From assembly GCA_017537045.1 (NCBI GenBank), contig JAFYLN010000060.1, forward strand, positions 1 through 64,000: a stretch of 64,000 bases of DNA, in the 5' to 3' direction. Every line of letters begins with the position of its first letter. The first letter of the stretch is position 1. This document shows, one piece after another, positions 48,586 through 56,604 of this stretch. Below the pieces are notes generated by a model. That model saw nothing but the letters and a program-made list of their open reading frames with translations, was not told the origin of the DNA and did not search any database. This DNA is from Oscillospiraceae bacterium (GTDB lineage: Bacteria; Bacillota_A; Clostridia; Oscillospirales; Oscillospiraceae). The position numbers and the translations under genes were made by a program.

Positions 48586-49473
48586 CTATATCCTGATTGT
48601 TTTTGTTTGATTTTCAATCGCAGATTTCACCGCGAGAATCACGCGGACATGTTTAGTCAGTTCCGCGGTATCCTTCGTCACTTGTCCGGTTTCAATCGCC
48701 GTCAGAAAATGCCGCATATTTTCAACGAAAATATCACCGGCATCAATTTCCTCACAGATGCAGCTATTGCCGTTGATCTCCACACGGCACGTCTTCGAGC
48801 CATTCAGGACCAGACGAACCCGACAGGCTTCATAGGTAACATAGACTATAAATTGATCATGTGCGGAAACTTCAGCCGCCACACTGCGGGGATCATAACC
48901 AAACAGCTCCAGCATGATCTCCACCGCGTGGGGCAGATAGAAGAAGATTCCGTCATAGGGGCTGTCGATGTCCGCATTGTATGTAATCGTCGCCTCCCGG
49001 ATCTGCCCAAACTGCTTTGCTGCAATTTGCTCTTTCAGTTGCAGGATCTGCCTATTGTACTTAAATCCGGAACCACCGCATATCACAGCATCGTGGACAG
49101 CAGCAAGCTGCTTCAGTTTCTGCATATCTTCCGATGAGGTGCATATCGGCTTGTCAATAAAGACCGGATACCCCTGTTGGATAATTTCTTCTGCAACAGC
49201 CACATGATCACTACCTCTGCGATGCAGGATCATGAAGGCATTGCAATATTCATAAAGTTCTTCCGTCGACGAGACCGCATGGGGGATATTTCCCTTTTCC
49301 ATAGTGACCCGGCAGTGTTCCGGTGTATCGTCCACGCCATAGACCGCAGTCACCCTCGCGTTGGGAAAACGGTAATTTCCATTTTGGTCTGGCTCATTAC
49401 ATACCTGCCCAAAAGCCCGGGCATGCATGCTTTGGGAGCCGATCAATCCGATTCTGATTTCTTGATTTTTCAT
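48586..49473 (-). CDS. Gfo/Idh/MocA family oxidoreductase
   Basis: This 295-residue protein has an N-terminal NAD-binding Rossmann domain (RIGLIGSQSMHARAF, residues 6-20) and the family motif VFIDKPICTS, equivalent to EKP. The C-terminal alpha/beta domain includes GIFFYLPHAVEIMLELFG with the usual His. At 295 residues it is shorter than the usual 330-380. It oxidises or reduces a sugar or cyclitol, with a substrate shared by the neighbouring dehydrogenases. It lies 4 bases after the D-2-hydroxyacid dehydrogenase gene. Confidence 0.87.
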   Translation of the reverse strand: MKNQEIRIGLIGSQSMHARAFGQVCNEPDQNGNYRFPNARVTAVYGVDDTPEHCRVTMEKGNIPHAVSSTEELYEYCNAFMILHRRGSDHVAVAEEIIQQGYPVFIDKPICTSSEDMQKLKQLAAVHDAVICGGSGFKYNRQILQLKEQIAAKQFGQIREATITYNADIDSPYDGIFFYLPHAVEIMLELFGYDPRSVAAEVSAHDQFIVYVTYEACRVRLVLNGSKTCRVEINGNSCICEEIDAGDIFVENMRHFLTAIETGQVTKDTAELTKHVRVILAVKSAIENQTKTIRI

Positions 49474-49477
49474 GATG

Positions 49478-50488
49478 CTAGAATTTTTGTTTGGTCATTC
49501 GCCTGGCATATTCCGCTTTGATTTCATACTGCAGCGGTTTCCCCTCTGCAAATCCCAAAATATCATCCGCCAGTCGCATGGCAATCACCGGCGTCCGATC
49601 ACTGGTGGGTCCGCCCTGATGGGGTATGCAATACACATTTCTCAGACTCCGCAGGGGGCTATCCACGGGCAGCGGTTCCTTGCAGTAAACATCCAACACT
49701 GCCATAAAACGATTTTCTTTCAGTGCTTCAATCATTTCCTCTTCCCGGACGATCGCGCCTCTTGCGGTGTTCAGGAACAACGCCCCATCCTGCAACAGGT
49801 CAAAGTGCTCCTTGCCGATCATCCCCTTGGTTCGCTCGTTCAGAGCCGAATGGATGCTGACCACCTTGCAGGTAGAGAAAATTTCCTCAACAGATGCCTG
49901 CACCGCATTATTCTGTGCCAGATACTCCGGATCGATGGGATAACCGGAATAGAGCTTCAACTTCACACCAAAGGGTTTGAGCATCGCAATCAGTTTTTTG
50001 GTGATAGCTCCCATGCCGATCAGACCAACAGTCTGTCCCAGCAGGCCCTCCGAAAGAGGACAGTTTGCCGACTGCCAGAGACCTGCTCTGGTATCTTCCA
50101 CATAGTGCACCATTTTCCGCAGACCCAGCAGCATATAGCCGATGACACCTTCTGCCACGGATTCTGCAAACATATCGTTGCCGCTGATGATTTTAATGCC
50201 CGCTTCGTACACATCCGGCGCCACATAGTCCGCCACACTGCCTCCGGTATGGGCAATCAGCTTCACAGAGGTTTCTTCCAGCAAAGCGTGATCCATCATA
50301 GGATTGCCCCAGCCGATCATCATCGCATCCGCATCCTTGGCATACACGGGGATATCCTCCGGTTGTACACGTCTATCCAGAGGGAAATAGGAAACTTCAA
50401 ACCGTTCTTCCAGATAGGCTCGCACCTCATCTGTCATAAACCGTTTCCATGCATTTACCGTCCGCGGAATTGCAACAAATAATTTCAT
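49478..50488 (-). CDS. D-isomer-specific 2-hydroxyacid dehydrogenase family protein
   Basis: This 336-residue protein has the bilobal 2-hydroxyacid dehydrogenase fold. The NAD site is VGLIGMGAITKKLI (around residue 152). Catalytic patterns are LNERTKGMIG and LNTARGAIV, and CIPHQGG carries the catalytic His. A substrate such as 2-keto or 2-hydroxy sugar acid would fit the KDG/KDPG genes of the locus. The start at 50488 has GGAGG upstream. A terminator-like hairpin separates it from the binding-protein gene, so it is expressed by read-through. Confidence 0.88.
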   Translation of the reverse strand: MKLFVAIPRTVNAWKRFMTDEVRAYLEERFEVSYFPLDRRVQPEDIPVYAKDADAMMIGWGNPMMDHALLEETSVKLIAHTGGSVADYVAPDVYEAGIKIISGNDMFAESVAEGVIGYMLLGLRKMVHYVEDTRAGLWQSANCPLSEGLLGQTVGLIGMGAITKKLIAMLKPFGVKLKLYSGYPIDPEYLAQNNAVQASVEEIFSTCKVVSIHSALNERTKGMIGKEHFDLLQDGALFLNTARGAIVREEEMIEALKENRFMAVLDVYCKEPLPVDSPLRSLRNVYCIPHQGGPTSDRTPVIAMRLADDILGFAEGKPLQYEIKAEYARRMTKQKF

Positions 50489-50527
50489 ACTGTACCTCCA
50501 AAGGCCTCCGGAGCAGGCCGATTCGTG

Positions 50528-50566
50528 AAAAGCGGAGGTGCCAATCATATCGCTTGACACCTCCGC
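50528..50566 (-). terminator. Hairpin after the second binding-protein gene
   Basis: GCGGAGGTG and CACCTCCGC (50532-50540 and 50558-50566) form a perfect stem. On the minus strand it is followed by TTTTC. It separates the binding-protein gene from the catabolic genes and probably lowers their transcription. Confidence 0.7.
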
Positions 50567-50618
50567 AGAGCTTAATTATTCAGACCGTTTTAATGTCAAG
50601 TTGGAATGCCGACCCGAA

Positions 50619-52277
50619 TTAGTTGGCACGGTCGTATGCAGCCTGGTAGACATCGACAATGTCCTGCAAACCCATCTTTTCCAGATCCTTGATATAGTTC
50701 TCCCAGCCGGTTTCGATGTCAGCTTCACCGCTGATGAACTTTGCAGTGCTCTCTGCAATGTATGCATTGATATCGGTGAACGCATCGTTATAGGTATCGG
50801 TCTCGTCCTGAGTCAGAACCAGAGTGTTCAGATCGAAGGGAGTCTCGGCATAGGGCCACAGGTTGTTGATAGTGCCCTGACCCTTAACGCCAACACCGTT
50901 CACAGGAGCGCTGGAGTAGGGGAACAGGCCGCCTTCGTAGCCACTGTACAGAGCAGTCTGGAAGCTCTCGCTGGCCAGGAACTTGCCCATCTCGATGCCT
51001 TCGTGCTCCAGCTCGGTGTAGATGCCGGTTGCATCGTCCAGAGCATGGTCAACGCCGATCTCACCCAGCCAGGGTGTGATGCCGTACAGAGTGCCTTCCT
51101 CGTTCAGAGGATCGGAAGCAGGTGCGTACCATGCATCGAACCACTTAACCATGGTCTCGATATCTTCACACTTGGTGCTGATGGCATTGATTCTGCCCCA
51201 AGAGCAGGAAGGAGCCTTGTACCAGTGCTGGGTTGTGTAGTATTCGCTGGTCAGAGGAGCCAGAACGCTCATGTTGGCATAACCCTCGGCGGTGTGACCG
51301 TTATGGTCAGTTACGATAGCAACATGGTCACCTGCTGCCAGAGCCTGGCTGGCGGTAGCTTCCTGAGAGTAGATGTTGGTGTTGAAAGCACCGGTTTCCC
51401 ACAGTTCGTTCATGAACTCCAGCAGGTGCTTATACTGCTCGGTTGCAGCGCCCAGAACGACGTTGCCCTGAGCGTCAACAGTCAGTTCGGTCAGCAGCAG
51501 TTCGCCGAAAGCGGGGAAGAAGTAGCTCATGATACGCTTGGTGCTCCAACCCATACGGTTTGCAGCATAAGCGTTAACAGCAATGAATTCGGGGTCATTT
51601 GCGCCATAGTGAGCCTGCAGCTCGGTAACGAACTGAATGAACTCATCGGTGGTAGCAGGAGCCTTTTCCCAGCCGATTTCCTTCATCATGTCGGTACGGT
51701 AGTACAGCAGGTTGTTGAAGCCGGTGCTGGTGACGGTCAGAGTGGGCAGGCAGTAAACGCTGCCGTCCTCATTCTGGACGACGTTCAGAACTTCGGGGTT
51801 TGCTTCGATCACAGCGGAGAAGTTGGGCATGATGTCCAGATAGTCCATGAAGTTGACGAAGTAGCCGCCCTGGCCGTACTCATACATGGTTGCCTTATCC
51901 ATGATGCTTGCGTACAGGAAGATTGCGTCAGGCAGGTCCTTACCGGTCAGTGCCAGCTGGATCTGCTCAGCAGTCAGGTAGCTCCAGTCAATGTCGACAC
52001 CGGTAGCCTTTTCCATCGCAGCGGTGATCACGGTTTCGCCATCATCACCAAAGATATCACTGCCGGCAACGATATCAAAGGTTTTGTCACTCTGGAGAGG
52101 GTAACGATCTGCATTCTTCTGAGGTTCCTGGACCACAGGTTCTTCAGCAACGGGATCTGTTGCAGTGATGTCTGCGGCGGGTTCAGTTGCCTTAGGCTCT
52201 TCTGCGGGAGCAGAACCGCAAGCAACCAAGCTCATGATCATGGTCAGTGCCAGGATCATCGCAAGGATTTTTTTCAT
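50619..52277 (-). CDS. Extracellular sugar-binding lipoprotein of the second LplABC-type importer
   Basis: This 552-residue protein has a lipoprotein signal (residues 1-19, lipobox LVAC), a Glu/Pro/Thr-rich linker (about 22-55) and a large LplA-type binding domain. It is the binding subunit for the two permeases encoded just upstream. The gene order (permease, permease, binding protein) is the reverse of the first importer in this window. The ATG has AGGAGG upstream. The substrate is probably the oligosaccharide or aldobionic acid attacked by the GH94 enzyme; this is inferred from context. Confidence 0.92.
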   Translation of the reverse strand: MKKILAMILALTMIMSLVACGSAPAEEPKATEPAADITATDPVAEEPVVQEPQKNADRYPLQSDKTFDIVAGSDIFGDDGETVITAAMEKATGVDIDWSYLTAEQIQLALTGKDLPDAIFLYASIMDKATMYEYGQGGYFVNFMDYLDIMPNFSAVIEANPEVLNVVQNEDGSVYCLPTLTVTSTGFNNLLYYRTDMMKEIGWEKAPATTDEFIQFVTELQAHYGANDPEFIAVNAYAANRMGWSTKRIMSYFFPAFGELLLTELTVDAQGNVVLGAATEQYKHLLEFMNELWETGAFNTNIYSQEATASQALAAGDHVAIVTDHNGHTAEGYANMSVLAPLTSEYYTTQHWYKAPSCSWGRINAISTKCEDIETMVKWFDAWYAPASDPLNEEGTLYGITPWLGEIGVDHALDDATGIYTELEHEGIEMGKFLASESFQTALYSGYEGGLFPYSSAPVNGVGVKGQGTINNLWPYAETPFDLNTLVLTQDETDTYNDAFTDINAYIAESTAKFISGEADIETGWENYIKDLEKMGLQDIVDVYQAAYDRAN

Positions 52278-52344
52278 TTTACATTTCCTCCTATTGTAAA
52301 TGATTTATAGCACGGCATACACCGATACTAACAAGCGGATTGGA

Positions 52345-53235
52345 TCAACCCTTGACAGAGCCGATCATAACACCCTTTTCAAAGTACTTCTGCAGGAACG
52401 GATACAGCACCAACAAGGGCAGAGATGCGATGACGATGACAGAATACTTGATCTGGTTGAACAGGTTCGCGTAGTATTCAGCCATCTCAGACTCCGCGTT
52501 CGCGGCAGCCTGCATCTGCAGTACCATCTTCTTAATGACCATCTGCAGGGAATGCAGTTCTTCCGCACGGGGCTGATAGTACAGGGAGCTAGTGTAGTTA
52601 TTCCATCTACCAACTGCGTAGTACAGCAGAATTACACCCAGCATTGCCTTGGACAGAGGCAGCACGATCTTGAAAAACACCTGAATACCGCTGCAGCCGT
52701 CAATTTCCGCGGCTTCCTCCAGCTCTTTGGGAACAGAAGATGAGAAAAAGGTTCTGGCAATAATCAGATTGGTGGTAACAACTGCACCTTCCAGAATGAC
52801 AACGGCCCGGGTATTGATCAGGCCCAGGTCGCGGACCATCAAATAGTGGGGGATCAGGCCGCCGCTGAAATACATGGTGAACACGATCATCATCATAATC
52901 ACGTTACGGCCCTTCATATTCTGCTTGGACAGGGCATAGGCGGCAGGAATGGTCAGTACCATGTTCAGGGTGACACCAAACACCAGATAAAACAGGGAGT
53001 TTGCGTAGCCACGCATGATGTCACCATTTTTGAAAGCCTCAATATAGGCATCAAAGGAGAAACCCTGAGGGACCAGATAAACTTCGCCACGAGCAACTGC
53101 AAAAGGATCTGAGAAGGAGTTAATAAGCACCAGATACAGCGGGTACAGGCAAATCAGTGCGATCATTCCAGAGATCAGGTAAATGCCCAGGTCAAATGCC
53201 CGTTCGCCCCGGCGGGAATTGTTGAGAGTTTTCAC
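52345..53235 (-). CDS. Carbohydrate ABC transporter permease, LplC type
   Basis: This 296-residue permease has about six membrane segments, the EAA loop LEEAAEIDGCSGIQVFFKIV and the typical ending YFEKGVMIGSVKG. I prefer the GTG at 53235 (VKTLNNS) because AAGGAGG lies eight bases upstream; another GTG at 53241 is too close to that site. It pairs with the permease encoded 13 bases upstream. Confidence 0.92.
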   Translation of the reverse strand: MKTLNNSRRGERAFDLGIYLISGMIALICLYPLYLVLINSFSDPFAVARGEVYLVPQGFSFDAYIEAFKNGDIMRGYANSLFYLVFGVTLNMVLTIPAAYALSKQNMKGRNVIMMMIVFTMYFSGGLIPHYLMVRDLGLINTRAVVILEGAVVTTNLIIARTFFSSSVPKELEEAAEIDGCSGIQVFFKIVLPLSKAMLGVILLYYAVGRWNNYTSSLYYQPRAEELHSLQMVIKKMVLQMQAAANAESEMAEYYANLFNQIKYSVIVIASLPLLVLYPFLQKYFEKGVMIGSVKG

Positions 53236-53248
53236 AGTCACGCCCTCC

Positions 53249-54181
53249 TTAGAACAAGCTGGTTTCTGTGAGCTTCTTGGAAGCCTTGTTTACAGACAAA
53301 AGCATGATCAAATTGATGACGTTAACGAACAGACCAACTGCTGCAGAATAGCTGTAGTCACCATTCAGCAGACCACGGTTATAAACAAACGTATTGATCA
53401 CTTCCGCAGTATCCGCGTTCAGGTCATTCTTCATCAGCAGCACCTTGTCCGCGCCGACGCTCATGATATGACCCAGTTTCATGATCAGCATGATGGCAAT
53501 GGTAGGCAGAATGCTGGGGATATTGATGTGGATAATCCGCTGCAGACGGGAAGCACCGTCGATTTCCGCCGCCTCATGGAGCGCCGGATCTACGCTGGAC
53601 AACGCCGCCACGTAAATGATACAGTTCCAACCCAGGCTCTGCCAGACCTCACTCCATACATACAGGTGGGGGAAAGCTTCGCTGCTGGTCAGGAAATCAT
53701 ATTTTTCTCCACCGAAGAACTGGATCACATTGTTGATAAAGCCATTCTGAGTGGTGAAAAACAGGTTGATCATACTGACCAGAACCACCACAGAGATAAA
53801 GTGGGGCGCATAGGTGATAGTCTGTACCAGCTTTTTGGCCTTTGCATTCTTCATCTCATTCAGAATCAAAGCAAAGATAATGGGCAGCGGGAAGGTTGCC
53901 AGACCGTACACAGAAAGACCCAGGGTATTGCGGATGATCGGTTCAAAGTAGTGAGAATTGAAAAAGCTCCTGAACCACTTCAGGCCTACCCAGCGGCTTT
54001 CCCAAATGGACTGAACGCCGGTATAGCGCTTGAATGCAATGACAATACCGCCCATGGGCACATAGTGAAAGATGATGTACCAGATGATCGTCGGAAGGAC
54101 GAACAGATAGAGCCACCAGTTCTTCTTCATGTAGTTCAGAAACTTTGCAGTTTTGCTCTGAGCAAGTGTGACATTTTCCAT
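53249..54181 (-). CDS. Carbohydrate ABC transporter permease, LplB type
   Basis: This 310-residue permease has six membrane segments, the first at about residues 25-45 (WWLYLFVLPTIIWYIIFHYV), and the EAA loop HEAAEIDGASRLQRIIHINI. The start at 54181 (MENVTLAQ) is preferred because GGAG lies eight bases upstream; the ATG two codons earlier is too near it. It is first in the transporter operon and has its own promoter. No ATPase gene is present, so a shared ATPase is expected. Confidence 0.92.
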   Translation of the reverse strand: MENVTLAQSKTAKFLNYMKKNWWLYLFVLPTIIWYIIFHYVPMGGIVIAFKRYTGVQSIWESRWVGLKWFRSFFNSHYFEPIIRNTLGLSVYGLATFPLPIIFALILNEMKNAKAKKLVQTITYAPHFISVVVLVSMINLFFTTQNGFINNVIQFFGGEKYDFLTSSEAFPHLYVWSEVWQSLGWNCIIYVAALSSVDPALHEAAEIDGASRLQRIIHINIPSILPTIAIMLIMKLGHIMSVGADKVLLMKNDLNADTAEVINTFVYNRGLLNGDYSYSAAVGLFVNVINLIMLLSVNKASKKLTETSLF

Positions 54182-54262
54182 AGACATAACTCCATTTGAT
54201 TTTCCGCATACCACAAGCAGAAACCCCACTACGCGGTACACCAGTACCAACTTTATAAGTAT

Positions 54263-54291
54263 ATAATAGGCCCATCAGCAGTGTTTCTCAA
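54263..54291 (-). promoter_or_regulatory. Promoter of the second importer operon
   Basis: TTGAGA (54286-54291) and TATTAT (54263-54268) on the minus strand are separated by 17 bases. Confidence 0.7.
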
Positions 54292-54360
54292 CCCGGGATT
54301 TTCCGAAAAAACCCCGAATTTCTTGCATCTATTATCATTCTCGCCACTCTGTCCCTCTTC

Positions 54361-54383
54361 GTTTTGTGCACAACGCACAAAAC
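54361..54383. promoter_or_regulatory. Inverted repeat upstream of the second importer promoter
   Basis: GTTTTGTGC and GCACAAAAC flank a five-base centre, about 70 bases upstream of the -35 region. It could be the binding site of the AraC-type regulator encoded just upstream, or a hairpin. No second copy was seen. Confidence 0.4.
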
Positions 54384-54386
54384 AGG

Positions 54387-54423
54387 AAAGAACCTGTACA
54401 TTCTGTGAACATACAGGTTCTTT
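54387..54423. terminator. Terminator of the AraC-type regulator gene
   Basis: AAAGAACCTGTA and TACAGGTTCTTT (54387-54398 and 54412-54423) form a 12-base-pair stem. On the minus strand it is followed by CCTGTTTTG. Confidence 0.75.
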
Positions 54424-54425
54424 CA

Positions 54426-56555
54426 TTAACTTTTACGGTATTGGGTTGGGGGCACACCGTACTTCGCTTTGAACAGGGAAGAAAAATATTCCGCATTTTC
54501 AAAACCCGCCAAACCGGAGATTTCAGTCACCTTGTGAGGCGTGGTCTTCAGCAGTACCGCAGCATACTCCATTCGCCTGTCCATGACATATTCTTTAAAA
54601 TTCTTACCGGTGGTCTCCTTAAACAGGCGTGTCGCAACATAGACAGACGTATTCAGGTGATCCGCCACCGCTGAAAGAGACAAGTTCTTATTGTTGAAGT
54701 TTTTCTCGATATACTCCAGCAATTCCGTCCGCATTTTGTTTGCGGTAACCTGTTCTGCCTTAGTATGCTGCACGCAGAATCTTTCCACGGATTGGTGCAA
54801 CATTTCAAACAATTGTGCCTCGTTGTCAAAGTCTATCAGATGGGCCAGTTCCATTTTGAAATTGCGCATATCTCTAGCTTTTGCGAAGTAGACCGTCATG
54901 AGCTTATAGCAGTAATATCTTCTATGCGCTTCCTCATTTTTCATAGTAGTCAGCCGGGATTCCACAATTTCCAGGCAACCCCGGATCGCCGCCACATCCG
55001 CTGTTTCCAAACTTTCGCCAAACAGACGAATTGCTTCAGCCACACCGCCGTCCAGTTCCGCCTTGCCGCCCTCATGTTCCGAGACACCGGACAAACTTCT
55101 CAGATAGGAAGACCGGATGCCCGCAACCTGATCCACCAGCGTACCGCAGTAGATATTATAGTTTTGACCTGTCACAGCCAGCAGCAAATCAGACACCTGA
55201 TTCTGCAAGTCACTGACTTCTGCTTCATTGTGCAGCACACAAATCATCAACTGCTGCGGCTGATAAGTTATACTGGTAATATAGCAGTCACAGCCATATT
55301 GCGTCTTCATTGCTTCTGCGATTTTATCGGCACAGGTAGAATTAACAGGCGGACCCTGCAGTGCCAGAACAATGTATCCGCACACGCCCGTCTGCAAACC
55401 GCTTTCTGTCAGGATTTTTTCCTCCACCGGGCGTCCTCTCAACAAATCACCCAGCAGGAAGTTCCGCAGCTGCTGCTTTTGGTCGTATAGCTTTTCATCC
55501 ACTGCCAAGAAGGCAGAGTCCAGAATCTCCAATTCAGACATTTCGGCAAATTCTGCCTTATCACTGTGCTTGCTGACCAACAGCTTCAGGGGTCGGTAAT
55601 TGATGTACACCGTTAAAGCCAGCAAGACCGAAATCACCACGATGGAAAAAATCAGGATGGTACGGATATCACTGACCCACTCCCGCAGGTATGCTTCCAT
55701 GCCGTCTTCGTAAATAGAAACCAGGCAGGTGTAGCCGCTGGCAGGGTCGCGGTACTGATAGATGCGGATATTTTCGTTTCCGTTGGAGGTCACATAAATA
55801 TCTATCCCTTCCCCTGCCAAAAACTTTTGGAAATCTTCATCGTCACACAGTTGCTTGGTAAAGTCCCGGCCTCTGACCAGCAGATTACCCTGTTCATCCA
55901 GAAGCGCTACAGAAGAGCAATCATGAAATCTTGCCTGCAGCTCCTTTTCCACCACAGTCTGATCCATAACAAAGAACACCAGCGCGTCCTTTTTCACGAC
56001 GGACAGGAAGGACACCGGCTTTACCAATACGATCAGGTCGTTTTTACTGCCCATATACTGAGCGGTTGAAATAATCCGGGTGTACTCTTCCTCCTCGAAG
56101 AACCGCTCAATCTCCTGCCGGCAGACAGGATCTTCCTCCGCCAAAATCTCATAAAGCCGGTCGGAGGTGATATTGACCTTCCGGAACAGCGCATGGTCAT
56201 TGACCGCAAACCAAACACCCACCTCATACTGATCATTGCTGTACTGATCGATCCGGTTGTGCGCTTCATAGATCTTGTAGGGAGAGCAGTCTTTCTTCGC
56301 TGCATTGCGAACCAACGCATCCTGACTGATCTTAATAGCAGTCAGGGACATCTGCTCCGTCTGCTGTTGAAACCACGCCGTACTGCCCGCCAGATTCTCG
56401 TAGATGGTTTCTTCATTCATCTTCGAGTATCCCTGCGCGGATTGACCGATCACAAAAATCTGCAGCAGGATCAGTGGAATGCAGCAGAAACCTGCAATTG
56501 TTCCGAACAATTGCAACATATAGTTTTTCTGCTTCCAATATTTTATTATTTTCAC
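54426..56555 (-). CDS. Membrane-bound AraC-family regulator with an extracellular sensor domain
   Basis: This 709-residue protein has two membrane segments (about residues 13-36 and 295-317) that flank a Cache-like extracellular domain. A cytoplasmic linker and a C-terminal AraC helix-turn-helix pair (about 610-708) follow, with LSLSAVADHLNTSVYVATRL and GFENAEYFSSLFKAKYG. Such one-component regulators (YesN/YtdP-like) sense extracellular sugars and activate the neighbouring LplABC operon. The start is a GTG with GGAGG seven bases upstream. The importer operon promoter lies directly downstream, which fits local control. Confidence 0.92.
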   Translation of the reverse strand: MKIIKYWKQKNYMLQLFGTIAGFCCIPLILLQIFVIGQSAQGYSKMNEETIYENLAGSTAWFQQQTEQMSLTAIKISQDALVRNAAKKDCSPYKIYEAHNRIDQYSNDQYEVGVWFAVNDHALFRKVNITSDRLYEILAEEDPVCRQEIERFFEEEEYTRIISTAQYMGSKNDLIVLVKPVSFLSVVKKDALVFFVMDQTVVEKELQARFHDCSSVALLDEQGNLLVRGRDFTKQLCDDEDFQKFLAGEGIDIYVTSNGNENIRIYQYRDPASGYTCLVSIYEDGMEAYLREWVSDIRTILIFSIVVISVLLALTVYINYRPLKLLVSKHSDKAEFAEMSELEILDSAFLAVDEKLYDQKQQLRNFLLGDLLRGRPVEEKILTESGLQTGVCGYIVLALQGPPVNSTCADKIAEAMKTQYGCDCYITSITYQPQQLMICVLHNEAEVSDLQNQVSDLLLAVTGQNYNIYCGTLVDQVAGIRSSYLRSLSGVSEHEGGKAELDGGVAEAIRLFGESLETADVAAIRGCLEIVESRLTTMKNEEAHRRYYCYKLMTVYFAKARDMRNFKMELAHLIDFDNEAQLFEMLHQSVERFCVQHTKAEQVTANKMRTELLEYIEKNFNNKNLSLSAVADHLNTSVYVATRLFKETTGKNFKEYVMDRRMEYAAVLLKTTPHKVTEISGLAGFENAEYFSSLFKAKYGVPPTQYRKS

Positions 56556-56604
56556 TGGTTATCCTCCGCCTTTAGACTTTCGACCGTTCCTGCTTACGGA
56601 ATCT

